A stretch of DNA of 20,429 nucleotides from a virus, in IMG/VR virus record IMGVR_UViG_3300032011_003906, positions 1 through 20,429 of that record, one strand, 5' to 3'. Below, in pieces: positions 11,139-19,924 of this stretch. Position 1 is the first letter of the stretch. Each line of letters begins with the position of its first letter. The notes beneath the pieces were generated by a model. It saw only the letters and a program-made list of their open reading frames with translations. It was not told the DNA's origin and ran no database searches. Position numbers and translations under genes: made by a program.

Positions 11139-12244
11139 ATACAGAAGATTTTAAATTAAACGAAGAACAAAAAGCTGCTCTAATAGAAGTTAAGGATAAA
11201 TTTTTAGCGGGAGAAAAGGTGGACGTATCGTTGATGCACCTGATTCAAGACGTTGCAGGCTTTTCTGGAAGAGACGGCAGAAGCAAAGAAGGCAGAGCTG
11301 TTAAGTCTTTTTTATCAGAAATAGATCTGAGCGCGATACCAGCTAGTGAATACCAAAAGGTTGACAAACCTAGCCTGTCAGACGAGCACAAAGAATTCAT
11401 TAGAAATAACAAAGATACGATGAAGTATGTGGAAATGTCACGCATACTTTTCTTAAACGATAAGCTTACAAGCTTAAGCGCGGAGACAAGAATGGTTACT
11501 GAATACTGTAAGAGTTTAGATGGAGAAGACTTCGAGGAATCCCAAAACAGAGAAGAAGAAAGCTTTGAATATAAACCACCTAAACATCCCGATAGAGTAC
11601 TCAGTAGAATAAATAAGTTTATTTTAGATAGCGGGATAGATAAAGATAAAGTTACTCCTAGGCAGAAAAAAGACATAGAGAGATTGATGGGCTATCTCCA
11701 TACTTTTCGCTTTATACATCAAATGAGCAACTATCGAAACGAAACAGAAAGGGAATTATTCGAATCTTCTTTCGTGAGATATACTTATAACAAGCCAGAC
11801 TTAACTCAAGAAGAAGTAGATCAATATATTGTGCTTTCAGGAGAAGTAGTTATAGCTTCCAATATACAAAGAAGAGTAGGTAGGTTGCAACGCTTACTCG
11901 ATGAAACAGCAAGCGACAACGAAGGCAGAAGAATATCTATGAGCTTGGTGGAGGCAATTAATACCGCACAAGGTGAGTACAACTCTTGTGTTAACAGGCA
12001 ACATAAACTACTTAGTGATTTAAAACAGAAGAGAAGCGACAGGCTAAGCAAACAAGTCCAAGACAATGCTAGTATTCTCAATTTAGTTGAGACTTGGAAA
12101 GAAGAAGAGAGCCGAAAAGAATTGATTAAAATGGCGGAACTACGTAAGAAGGTAATACAAAATGAAGTAGATAAGCTTTCAACTATGGATGACGTGAAGG
12201 CTAGAATATTTGGCCTATCAGAAGAGGAGGCCATAAATGGTTAA
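11135..12244 (+). CDS. Unknown packaging-region protein, helical (369 aa)
   Basis: The start overlaps the sigma-like stop (ATGA). The protein is almost entirely helical and charged. Residues ~80-130 (SDEHKEFIRNNKDTMKYVEMSRILF...AETRMVTEYCKSL) look like a helix-turn-helix-type DNA-binding segment; residues ~235-345 form long coiled-coil helices (RRVGRLQRLLDE, LLSDLKQKRSDRL, EESRKELIKMAELRKK). A DNA-binding part plus an oligomerising helix, two genes before the large terminase, would suit a small terminase subunit or packaging accessory, but sequence similarity does not prove it. Two minus-strand frames inside it (11245-11676, 11821-12234) are shadows. Confidence 0.6.
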   Translation: MNTEDFKLNEEQKAALIEVKDKFLAGEKVDVSLMHLIQDVAGFSGRDGRSKEGRAVKSFLSEIDLSAIPASEYQKVDKPSLSDEHKEFIRNNKDTMKYVEMSRILFLNDKLTSLSAETRMVTEYCKSLDGEDFEESQNREEESFEYKPPKHPDRVLSRINKFILDSGIDKDKVTPRQKKDIERLMGYLHTFRFIHQMSNYRNETERELFESSFVRYTYNKPDLTQEEVDQYIVLSGEVVIASNIQRRVGRLQRLLDETASDNEGRRISMSLVEAINTAQGEYNSCVNRQHKLLSDLKQKRSDRLSKQVQDNASILNLVETWKEEESRKELIKMAELRKKVIQNEVDKLSTMDDVKARIFGLSEEEAING

Positions 12245-13193
12245 GGATTTAAAAGATTGTTTGAGAATGTCTTATACATGCAAAATAGATGGAGAAGAGT
12301 TTGAAACAGAAAAGCAGCTACATATGCATCTCCGCAAGCATAAAATGCGTATGGCTGAATATTACCAAGAGTACTATCCGCGTAGAGATTTACTAACTGG
12401 AGACTTAATTAAATTTAAAAATAAACCTCATTATTTTTCTAACTATTTTAATTCTAGACCAAATATGAAAAAGTATTTAGAGTCTGCTCCGGAAGATAAG
12501 GCTAGAGAATTTTGCATCCAAGTCATTAAAGATAGAATAGAAAGAAGGAATATAAAAAGCTCTCCTACGCAGGTGGAGATGAGGACCTCAATGATGCCTC
12601 CAATATTCTATTATCAAAAACTTTTTGGCAATTATTATAATATGTGTCATAAGTTAGGGTTATCTAAAAGATTTGAAAATATACCCAAAGACAAGATAGA
12701 AGAAAACATTGAAGAAGGTTACGAAATAGTAGTTGATACTAGAGAGCAAAAACCTTTAAATATAAATTATGGAACCAGAAGAGAAGGACTTAAGTTCGCT
12801 GACTACTGGCTAGATAAAGAAGGAAACGACTGCTATGTCGAGAGAAAAGAGACCAAAGATTTTATAGGTACATTCTCTGGAGGTTACGAAAGATTTTGCA
12901 GAGAAATGGATAGAGCTAAAGAGCAAAACGCTTATGTTGTAGTTGTTGTAGAAAACAGCTTAGATAATATGATGAAGTTTAATTATCTAAAGTTTATAAC
13001 CAAGAAGGTTCAGGTTACGCCAGAATATGTTATGAGAAATGTCAGGGATATAATCCAAAGATACGATAACATACAATTTCTCTTTGCAAAAGGTAGGACC
13101 GAAGCTACAAGAGTTACCAGAAAAATATTCTTCTCTGGCAATGCTTATAAAGAATTAGATTTGCAGTTAGCTTACGACCTAAAACTTTTATAA
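12237..13193 (+). CDS. XPF/ERCC4-type nuclease with degenerate zinc finger
   Basis: A textbook Shine-Dalgarno (GAGGAGG, 12224-12230, 6-base spacer) fixes ATG 12237; it overlaps the previous gene by 8 bases. Residues ~12-36 resemble a C2H2 finger (YTCKIDGEEF...LHMHLRKHK): Cys15, His31 and His35 are present but the second Cys is replaced (Asp18). Residues ~162-285 hold the ERCC4 nuclease domain: IVVDTREQKPL (D167, R169, E170) and CYVERKETKDF (E202, R203, K204, D208), the V.D.RE ... ERK..D signature, followed by FSGGYERF. XPF-type domains cut branched DNA or flaps. Immediately upstream of the terminase, it may resolve concatemer branches before packaging, as T4 gp49 (an unrelated enzyme) does. 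Confidence 0.78.
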   Translation: MVKDLKDCLRMSYTCKIDGEEFETEKQLHMHLRKHKMRMAEYYQEYYPRRDLLTGDLIKFKNKPHYFSNYFNSRPNMKKYLESAPEDKAREFCIQVIKDRIERRNIKSSPTQVEMRTSMMPPIFYYQKLFGNYYNMCHKLGLSKRFENIPKDKIEENIEEGYEIVVDTREQKPLNINYGTRREGLKFADYWLDKEGNDCYVERKETKDFIGTFSGGYERFCREMDRAKEQNAYVVVVVENSLDNMMKFNYLKFITKKVQVTPEYVMRNVRDIIQRYDNIQFLFAKGRTEATRVTRKIFFSGNAYKELDLQLAYDLKLL

Positions 13194-13196
13194 AAC

Positions 13197-15050
13197 ATGT
13201 GGTCTTCTCCGGAAAAATACCTCAGAGAGGTCGATGACGTTAACACTAGATTAGCGAAACTAGAAGGCTTCCTAGAAGACAAAGAAGCTAAGATAAGTCT
13301 AGCAGAATTCCTAAGAAACAATTTATATTTTACGACATATCTCCTTACAGGAATAAAGTTAGCCCCTTTTCAGGAGATCACTTTAAGGGGTATGTTTAAT
13401 AGAAACTTTAGTATGTGTGTCTGGGGCCGTGGTTGCGGTAAGTCGTTTATTGCTTCTGTATATTGCTTCCTTCAGTGTATATTTGAACCTAACACAAAGA
13501 TACTTATAGCTGGCCCAACTTTTCGTACAGCTAGGTTTATTTTTAACAACATAGAAAAAATCGTTGAAACAAAAGAGGCTATTTTATTAGCTCAAGCTTT
13601 CGGAGCTAAGACGAAAAGAAACGACCAATACGAATGGAAAATAAATGGAGGCACTATAACAGCTATCCCGTTAAGTGGTGAAAAAATACGTGGTTTCCGT
13701 GCTAATATACTTGTCCTAGATGAGTACCTTTTATTGCCAGAAGATATTATCAGAAATGTTTTAATGCCTTTCTTGGTTGCCCCTCAAGATATGAAGCGTC
13801 GTATGGAAGTTAAAGAAGTAGAGGATGATCTTATAAAGAAAGGGGCGCTTAAAGAAGAAGATAGAACTAAGTTTGAAAATAAATCCAAGATGATAGCTTT
13901 GTCTTCTGCTAGCTACACCTTTGAGAATTTATACAAAACTTACCAAGAATGGATTGCTAAAATTCAGTCCCCAGAGGACCTAAGTGACGCAAAATACTTT
14001 GTGTCCCAAATGGGGTACGAAGCCTTGCCAGAAGAGATGATCGACAGAACAATTATTGAGGAGGCTCAAGAAGGAGGAGCTTCTCACTTTTCCTTCCAAC
14101 GAGAATATTGTGCTCAATTTACTGACGGAAGCGATAGCTATTTTAGTGCTAAAAAAATGGAGACATGCACACTAAAGGGAGAGGAAGAACCTTGTACATT
14201 AATGGTGGGCAGAACAGGTAAGCGCTACGTATTAGGTATTGACCCTAATATGAGCGATAGTCCGACGGCCGATTACTTTGCTATTGCCGTAATGGAAATT
14301 GATGACAACACGGGACAGGGAACTTTGGTTCATTCTTACGCGGGGCTAGGCAGTTTAAATAATCATGTAAAATATTTAGCTTATTTACTTCAAGCTTTTA
14401 ATATTGTTTTTATATGCCTTGATAATGCTGGATCTGATACTTATTTAGATAGTTGTAACGAGTCTCAATTTTTTAAAGATGCTAGAGTAAATTTAAAAAC
14501 CATACCCTTAAACTCAGACGCAGAAGGCTTAGAGTATCAAAAATCGCTAAGAACAGCTAAATTAAAATATAATCAAGAAAATAATCAGATTTGTTTTAAT
14601 CAAGTTTTTACTAGTAATTTTATTCGTAGAGCTAATGAGTATCTTCAAGCTTGTATAGATTATAAGAAAATTTGGTTTGCTTCGAGAACAGCTTCCAATG
14701 AGGTCTTCTTTAATAGGACTAGCTCAATTAGACTACCATATCCCAAAAAACTTATATTTATAGAAGATAGAAAAGAATGGTCAATGCTTGATTTTATTGA
14801 GCATCAAGACGATATGATCTACCAAACCAAGAAACAATGTAGTTTAGTGGAGCATAAAGCTACCTCTAGGGGCTCTCAGAATTTCGACCTACCACAACAC
14901 CTCAAAAGGTCTACCTCCCCTAACAAGGCTAGAAAAGATAATTATTCTGCTTTAATGTTGGCAAATTGGGGGCTTAAGCTGTATAACGATATAAATAACA
15001 CAGAAAGTACAATTAATAAGGAAAGTTTTGAGCCTATTATGTTCTTTTAA
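13197..15050 (+). CDS. terL: Terminase large subunit
   Basis: The 617-residue protein has the two terminase domains. ATPase: Walker A WGRGCGKS (residues 76-83), LIAGPTFRTARF (103-114), Walker B ILVLDE (171-176) and coupling motif IALSSAS (233-239). Nuclease (RNase H fold): VLGIDPN with D349, then FICLDN with D409 and acidic residues near the end (IEHQDDMIY). It cuts concatemeric DNA and pumps it into the prohead through the portal. Start ATG is 3 bases after the XPF stop. TATAAATA at 14990-14997, within its end, may be a promoter for the fibre and portal genes. The adjacent nuclease, portal and structural genes confirm a packaging module. Confidence 0.95.
   Translation: MWSSPEKYLREVDDVNTRLAKLEGFLEDKEAKISLAEFLRNNLYFTTYLLTGIKLAPFQEITLRGMFNRNFSMCVWGRGCGKSFIASVYCFLQCIFEPNTKILIAGPTFRTARFIFNNIEKIVETKEAILLAQAFGAKTKRNDQYEWKINGGTITAIPLSGEKIRGFRANILVLDEYLLLPEDIIRNVLMPFLVAPQDMKRRMEVKEVEDDLIKKGALKEEDRTKFENKSKMIALSSASYTFENLYKTYQEWIAKIQSPEDLSDAKYFVSQMGYEALPEEMIDRTIIEEAQEGGASHFSFQREYCAQFTDGSDSYFSAKKMETCTLKGEEEPCTLMVGRTGKRYVLGIDPNMSDSPTADYFAIAVMEIDDNTGQGTLVHSYAGLGSLNNHVKYLAYLLQAFNIVFICLDNAGSDTYLDSCNESQFFKDARVNLKTIPLNSDAEGLEYQKSLRTAKLKYNQENNQICFNQVFTSNFIRRANEYLQACIDYKKIWFASRTASNEVFFNRTSSIRLPYPKKLIFIEDRKEWSMLDFIEHQDDMIYQTKKQCSLVEHKATSRGSQNFDLPQHLKRSTSPNKARKDNYSALMLANWGLKLYNDINNTESTINKESFEPIMFF
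14990..14997 (+). promoter_or_regulatory. T4-like late promoter box inside the terL end
   Basis: TATAAATA, an exact match to the T4 late octamer, 79 bases before ATG 15077. It encodes residues of terL as well, so it could be chance in an AT-rich genome. Confidence 0.35.
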
Positions 15051-15051
15051 G

Positions 15052-15059
15052 TGTAAATA
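15052..15059 (+). promoter_or_regulatory. Octamer promoter for the fibre-portal genes
   Basis: TGTAAATA starts 2 bases after the terL stop and lies 17 bases before ATG 15077; same octamer as at 387-394 and 5556-5563. Confidence 0.45.
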
Positions 15060-15076
15060 AATCGAAAACAGCTCTT

Positions 15077-16108
15077 ATGCCATTTAGTATTAACACAGGT
15101 CAAATAGATGCGCCAGCTTTTAGGCGCTATTTTAACGAAAAGCTTTCTGGTTCAAATTCTTACCTTTCAGGATTCTATACTCATGATAATAGGTCAGGTT
15201 TTATTTCTTTAACAGAAGGAGGACCGAACTCTTTTACTGGGTATAGTGGGGATATTATGTCTAGGGTTTCTGGCTTGTCTTCTCAACTTAGTGGCACTTT
15301 GGATGTTTCTGGAGAGTTAGCTTGGCAAAAGTCCGTAGATGTTTCAGGACATGCCGAAACATATACTAATTCTGCGAGCGGTTACCTACAATCAGAAATA
15401 GAAACAGCTTCTGGTAATTTTGCTACAGTTAGCGGCGAGTTCCTTAAGTCTGGAAGTTTTTATCATTCTGGGTCGGGGGACTTTAAGGCTTCCGATACGA
15501 TAACAGGGGCTTTAGCTTTTTCTTCCGGGCATGACGATAGTTTCGGTCTTTTTGTTGCTAGTGGAGATACAACGACCAGCGCAGGATGGATGAAGTTAGC
15601 AGGCTACCCAGAAATGACTGGTTATGTTTCTGCCTCTAGCGGAGATATAAAAAGTAGCCTTAACGCTACTGGCCTTGATCTTAATAATTCCATATATAAC
15701 ATAACCTCAGAATCTTCTACTGTCTTTGGAGCGGAGAAAACTTTTAACTCAGGAATAAAGACTGATAAAGTTACTTTTGGTAACGGGGCGGTTAAACTCA
15801 TAGCTAATGAAAATGAATCTATAACTTTTAATGATGCTAGCGGAGCGTTACTTACGCTTGCTGGCGGATACGGAACTGACGCTCCAGTCTTTTCTGTCAC
15901 AGATAAAGCAGGCATGCCTTTAATGGACATTTTCGAAGATGACGTAATTAATATGGGTCCATACGGCAAAAATATATTTAGCATCAGTGGGCAAAAGATA
16001 GCGATGCAGAATCTACCAGTTTACCCTAACACTGGAGGCTTAGACAACGGAACATTGTATGTTAGCGGTAGTACTACTGCTGGCGGAAAACATTTAATGA
16101 TAATTTAA
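15077..16108 (+). CDS. Fibre-like structural protein with SG repeats (343 aa)
   Basis: The protein is rich in Ser, Gly, Thr and Asp. Residues ~20-160 repeat a short pattern in which an SG dipeptide follows a hydrophobic strand (SGFISL, VSGLSSQLSG, LDVSGELAW, SASGYLQSE, TVSGEFLKSG), suggesting a trimeric beta fibre. Residues ~225-343 (FNSGIKTDKVTFGNG, ASGALLTLAGG, GTLYVSG) look like the beta-strand repeats of tail-fibre or appendage proteins. No enzyme motif. Its place between terminase and portal is unusual for a tail fibre, so a head fibre, neck whisker or decoration fibre is possible. The portal ATG follows 1 base after its stop. Confidence 0.6.
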   Translation: MPFSINTGQIDAPAFRRYFNEKLSGSNSYLSGFYTHDNRSGFISLTEGGPNSFTGYSGDIMSRVSGLSSQLSGTLDVSGELAWQKSVDVSGHAETYTNSASGYLQSEIETASGNFATVSGEFLKSGSFYHSGSGDFKASDTITGALAFSSGHDDSFGLFVASGDTTTSAGWMKLAGYPEMTGYVSASSGDIKSSLNATGLDLNNSIYNITSESSTVFGAEKTFNSGIKTDKVTFGNGAVKLIANENESITFNDASGALLTLAGGYGTDAPVFSVTDKAGMPLMDIFEDDVINMGPYGKNIFSISGQKIAMQNLPVYPNTGGLDNGTLYVSGSTTAGGKHLMII

Positions 16109-16109
16109 A

Positions 16110-18014
16110 ATGACAAAGAAAGAAAATAAAAAAGAGGAAGTAAAACCAATGATGACAAGCTTTGCCTCGTCTGCTTATACGACTACGGAACAGTCTTCGA
16201 GGACACGTAGGAATGTAGGAGGACAAATAGAGAGGACAAATAGGTTTGAAAATATTGAGAATGGTTTAGTTCCTTTTAAGTACACAAAAGGAGTTAAGAA
16301 TAAAAGCTCTCTTAACGTAAGAGATGCAGTTGTACTTTGCCAAAAAGCTTATTATAATTTTGCTGTTTTCAGAAATGTTATTGATTTGATGACGGAGTTT
16401 TCTTCTACTAATTTATACTTTACAGGAGGAAGCAAAAAGTCAAGAGATTTTTTAAGCGCTTTATTTAAAAAGATTGACATGCAAAGTTTCCTAGATAGAT
16501 TCTTTAGAGAATATTATCGTTCTGGAAACGTATTCATACATAGGTTTGATACTAAACTTCAGCCCGAAGATTTTAAAAAGATAACTCAAACTTACGGAGC
16601 CTCTTCCTTGTTGAGCAGCTCTTCTGAAGGGACTTTGCCTTCTAGGTATATAATTCTTAATCCAGCCGACATAGAAATGGGAGGAAATATATCTTTCTTC
16701 TCTGGTCAGTACTACAAAGTTCTTAGTGACTACGAATTAGAGAGACTTAGGAACCCAAGGACAGAAGAAGATAAAGAAGTTTTCGATTCCTTAGATCCAG
16801 ACACGAAGAACGCCATCCAACAAATGAGAAAAGGAAAGAGTCTAGGTTTACTATCTCTTAAACTAGATCCTAAAAAAGTTACCCCTGTATTCTACAAGAA
16901 GCAAGATTACGAACCCTTTTCTGTTCCGTTGGGGTACCCTGTTTTGGAAGACATAAACTGGAAGTCTGAAATGAAGAAGATGGATATGGCTATAACTAGA
17001 ACGACAAACCAAGCTATACTTTTAATAACTATGGGCTCTGAGATGAAAGACGGAAGCCTTAATGTTAATCAAAGAAGTATAGAGACAATGCAGAAACTTT
17101 TTGAAAACCAGTCTGTTGGTAAAGTTTTAGTATCCGATTATACTACTCAAGCTAAATTTGTTATTCCTGATATCGCTGGTATATTAGATCCTAGGAAATA
17201 TCAAGTTGTTAATCAAGACATACAAATGGGGCTTAATAATATTCTAGTTGGTGAAGAAAAGTTTGCTAACACTAGTATCAAAGTTCAAGTTTTCATAGAA
17301 AGGCTAAAGCAAGGACGAGACGCTTTTATAAATCAATTCTTAATTCCAGAAATAAAAACAATTTGTAAATCTTTAGGCTTTAAGAATTTTCCAACGCCTC
17401 ATTTTGAGGAAATAGAGCTGAAGGATAAGACTACTTGGAATAGAGTTGTTGCCCAACTTCTTCAATACGGAGTATTAACACCTGAAGAGGGCATGCAAGC
17501 TATAGACTCTGGCAGACTACCAGAGACCAGCGAGTCGATAGATTCACAAAAGAGATTTAGGGATCTAAAAGAAGAGGGATTATATTCTCCTTTAATTGGC
17601 GGCGGTAACCAAGATGGCAACCAAGCTGGAAGACCAGAAGGAGAGACTTCTCCTCAAACCACAAAGAAGGTTTCTCCTATAGGGGAAAATACTGTGGGGA
17701 GCGCTAAATTTAGCGTAGAAAAAATAAAAGAGAACCTTGCTACAGCTCAGAAACTTGAGGCTCAGGTTCAAGAAAGCTTAAAGCTGAAATATGAGAATAA
17801 AAGAGTCACCAATAAGATTAGATCAATATCAGATCAAATCTGTAAAGTGATTATGGCTAATGAACCAATAGATAAATGGCTTGAAAAAAGTAAAGATTAT
17901 ATTGAGAATCCAGTAGACACAAATCATAACAGAGTAGAGGAGATAGAGGCTCTAGCTTGCGAACATCAAGTAGATGACTATTTAGCTAGCTTGCTTCTAG
18001 AAAGTAAAATTTAA
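16110..18014 (+). CDS. Portal protein
   Basis: The 634-residue protein follows the fibre-like gene in the order expected after terminase. It has a disordered, charged N-terminus, then typical portal sequence: VRDAVVLCQKAYYNFAVFRNVIDLM (residues ~70-95), FLDRFFREYYRSGNVFIHRF (~125-145), a core with DINWKSEMKKMDMAITRTTNQ (~280-300), and INQFLIPEIKTICKSLGF near 400-418. The last ~110 residues form helices that would be the crown. Dodecameric portals join head and tail and are the channel for DNA. The first ATG has no Shine-Dalgarno; ATG 16149 has GAGGA about 9 bases upstream and could be the real start, giving 621 residues. Confidence 0.85.
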   Translation: MTKKENKKEEVKPMMTSFASSAYTTTEQSSRTRRNVGGQIERTNRFENIENGLVPFKYTKGVKNKSSLNVRDAVVLCQKAYYNFAVFRNVIDLMTEFSSTNLYFTGGSKKSRDFLSALFKKIDMQSFLDRFFREYYRSGNVFIHRFDTKLQPEDFKKITQTYGASSLLSSSSEGTLPSRYIILNPADIEMGGNISFFSGQYYKVLSDYELERLRNPRTEEDKEVFDSLDPDTKNAIQQMRKGKSLGLLSLKLDPKKVTPVFYKKQDYEPFSVPLGYPVLEDINWKSEMKKMDMAITRTTNQAILLITMGSEMKDGSLNVNQRSIETMQKLFENQSVGKVLVSDYTTQAKFVIPDIAGILDPRKYQVVNQDIQMGLNNILVGEEKFANTSIKVQVFIERLKQGRDAFINQFLIPEIKTICKSLGFKNFPTPHFEEIELKDKTTWNRVVAQLLQYGVLTPEEGMQAIDSGRLPETSESIDSQKRFRDLKEEGLYSPLIGGGNQDGNQAGRPEGETSPQTTKKVSPIGENTVGSAKFSVEKIKENLATAQKLEAQVQESLKLKYENKRVTNKIRSISDQICKVIMANEPIDKWLEKSKDYIENPVDTNHNRVEEIEALACEHQVDDYLASLLLESKI

Positions 18015-18016
18015 TC

Positions 18017-19177
18017 ATGAGCGAAAATAAAGATAATATTCAAGATGTGAACCAGTATATGGGCGGGGTAGATATAGACTTGGTTGTTCCCGACATACCC
18101 TTACCTCCTGAACCAGAAGAAAAGAAAGAGGTTAAAGATGAAGTAGAAGGAGCTTTTAAGTTTGCTTTTATTGGCGCTGGACAAGGAGGATCTAGAATAG
18201 CAGAGAGCTTCCATAAACTCGGCTACAGAAAGATAGGCATTGTTAACACAGCCCAACAAGATTTAAATACTATCAATGTTGAGAATAAACTTTGCATTGG
18301 AGCAGGTGGAGCCGGAAAGGACAGAGCTGTTGCCGCAAAGTGCTTCGACGAAAGAAGAGACGATGTTTTAGATTTTATGAGAAGGTCTTTTGGAGAAGAC
18401 GTAGATAGAATCTTTGTTTGCGCAGGAGCAGGAGGAGGTTCTGGCGCGGGGACTTTAGTTCCTTTAGTGAAGACAGCTCAGGAGTTACAGGAGACTATCC
18501 ACTCTGATTCGAAAAAGGTAGGAGTTATTCTTGCCTTGCCTAAGTATTCAGAGGGCAGGAGGGTCAACGCTAATGCTTATGCCACACTAAAAGAAGCTTG
18601 TGACTTAGTTGAACAGGGAGTTGTTTCTCCGCTAGTCATCATAGATAACGAAAAAACTAGCAAGATATATTCTAATGTCTCTGTATCGAATTTTTGGCAG
18701 ACTGCTAATATGAGTACAGCTGGAGTATTTCATCTATTTAATATGACAGCTTCAAAAGATAGCTCTTATTCTTCTTTTGACTCTAGTGATTATAAAAGTG
18801 TGCTAGATTCTGGAATTACTATTTTCGGCGCTACTCCGGTTCCTCAATGGGACGACCCGGTAAGTATTTCTAGAGCTGTTAGAAGTATAGCTCAAAGCGG
18901 AAGTATGTCTGGCGGCATTGACGTCTCTACCGCAAACGCAGCAGGAGCCATTCTCATTGGCGGAAAAGAAGTTCTTGATAACATTCCCCAATCTAATCTA
19001 GATGAAGCTTTTGACCAATTAACTAGAATTTTAAAGTCTGGAAGTGTAGTACATAGAGGAATATATAGTGGAGACAAAAATAATTTGACTGTATTCACTA
19101 TTATTGGCGGCATTTCAACTCCTAGCGACAAATTGAAAGAACTAATGAAGCTCGGGGATTTAGAAGAAACCTCTTAA
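18017..19177 (+). CDS. Tubulin/FtsZ-like GTPase in the structural module
   Basis: The 386-residue protein carries the tubulin-superfamily GTPase motifs in order: FIGAGQGGSRI (51-61, nucleotide-binding loop T1), NTAQQDL (77-83), IGAGGAGKDR (94-103, T3-type loop), the signature CAGAGGGSGAGT (135-146, T4) and SFDSSDYKSV (253-262), which matches the T7 loop with acidic residues needed to hydrolyse GTP across a filament contact. A C-terminal FtsZ-like half follows (IFGATPV, AILIGG, VFTIIGG). The first ~45 residues are acidic and Pro-rich. Phage relatives are PhuZ and TubZ, but here the closest loops are FtsZ/CetZ-like. It starts 2 bases after the portal stop, so it is expressed with head genes. 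Role in capsid placement or blocking host division is inference. Confidence 0.88.
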   Translation: MSENKDNIQDVNQYMGGVDIDLVVPDIPLPPEPEEKKEVKDEVEGAFKFAFIGAGQGGSRIAESFHKLGYRKIGIVNTAQQDLNTINVENKLCIGAGGAGKDRAVAAKCFDERRDDVLDFMRRSFGEDVDRIFVCAGAGGGSGAGTLVPLVKTAQELQETIHSDSKKVGVILALPKYSEGRRVNANAYATLKEACDLVEQGVVSPLVIIDNEKTSKIYSNVSVSNFWQTANMSTAGVFHLFNMTASKDSSYSSFDSSDYKSVLDSGITIFGATPVPQWDDPVSISRAVRSIAQSGSMSGGIDVSTANAAGAILIGGKEVLDNIPQSNLDEAFDQLTRILKSGSVVHRGIYSGDKNNLTVFTIIGGISTPSDKLKELMKLGDLEETS

Positions 19178-19206
19178 AAAAATATTTCCAAAATAGGAAA
19201 AACTAA

Positions 19207-19233
19207 TGTAATATCGAATATAAATAACAGGAG
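19207..19233 (+). promoter_or_regulatory. Tandem octamer boxes and strong RBS of gene 19243
   Basis: TGTAATAT (19207-19214) is followed by a perfect T4 late box TATAAATA (19219-19226) and a Shine-Dalgarno AGGAG (19229-19233) 9 bases before ATG 19243. A start about 6 bases after the TATAAATA box would fall at ~19232, so transcripts from that box would lose the Shine-Dalgarno; those from the first box would keep it. Confidence 0.55.
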
Positions 19234-19242
19234 AAATTTATT

Positions 19243-19836
19243 ATGGCATCAAAAGACACAGTATTCAATTTAAACACGCAAAAAGGAAGTAAGCTAACGT
19301 ACTTGACTGACCCTACAGCAGCGGGAAAGATAAAGTACCTAGCTGGTACTACAACCCCACAAAGCGCAGCAGATGTAGACACAGGGATAACAGGAATAGT
19401 CATTCCAATCGGACACGGGGCTTTAGATTTAGGTCAAGGCACTTCAGATGGGTTAAACCAAATTGGCGACCCCGCAGAGAAAAATTACTCTTTAACAAGT
19501 GGAGATTTTCAAATTACAGGACCTTCTGCCGGTATAGCAGAAAAAGACGGAGGAGCTCAGAAGTTTGTAAACGCTGTTCTCGATAGCGCTTATGTTGCTT
19601 ACGACTCGGGCGTTAAGCAAGGAAGCGGTCTTTCTAGCATGACTATTTCAAGAGGAGACCTAACTTTAAACAATAGTAAAGTAACTGGTATTTCTGGAGT
19701 AGTCAATACTTATTCAAGGAGTTATAGCGTAACATTCGGTTATAAACAGTCAGGTATGCTAACTGCTGGAGCCACTGCGGCATTACCAGATATTTCTAAC
19801 GATTTAGCTACTGAAGGTGGAGATGGACCGTTCTAG
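19243..19836 (+). CDS. Probable abundant virion protein (197 aa)
   Basis: The protein begins MASKDTVFNLNTQKGSKLTYL and is beta-rich with many Gly, Ser and Thr, few Cys or Trp, and a C-terminal part (RSYSVTFGYKQSG) of strand type. It has the strongest expression signals in the window: two promoter boxes, AGGAG, a good ATG context and a perfect terminator directly after. That fits a major virion component such as a tail tube, decoration or small capsid protein; I cannot choose among them. At 197 residues it is short for a major capsid protein. A minus-strand frame at 19203-19403 is a shadow. Confidence 0.6.
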   Translation: MASKDTVFNLNTQKGSKLTYLTDPTAAGKIKYLAGTTTPQSAADVDTGITGIVIPIGHGALDLGQGTSDGLNQIGDPAEKNYSLTSGDFQITGPSAGIAEKDGGAQKFVNAVLDSAYVAYDSGVKQGSGLSSMTISRGDLTLNNSKVTGISGVVNTYSRSYSVTFGYKQSGMLTAGATAALPDISNDLATEGGDGPF

Positions 19837-19865
19837 TCCACTTAGTTAGTTCTGTTATTTATAGA

Positions 19866-19892
19866 AAACCCCCAATTCACTTGGGGGTTTTT
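19866..19892 (+). terminator. Intrinsic terminator after gene 19243
   Basis: AAACCCCCAA, loop TTCAC, TTGGGGGTTT: a perfect 10-bp stem running into a T stretch to 19892. It closes the structural transcript. Confidence 0.93.
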
Positions 19893-19924
19893 GTTTTATT
19901 TTTTTTAAAATTTTTAAAAATAGG

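Noticed and set aside
11245-12234. Two long minus-strand frames (11245-11676, 11821-12234) inside the 369-residue gene
   Set aside because: Both are Ser/Leu-rich mirror images of a charged helical protein, and neither has a promoter or ribosome binding site.
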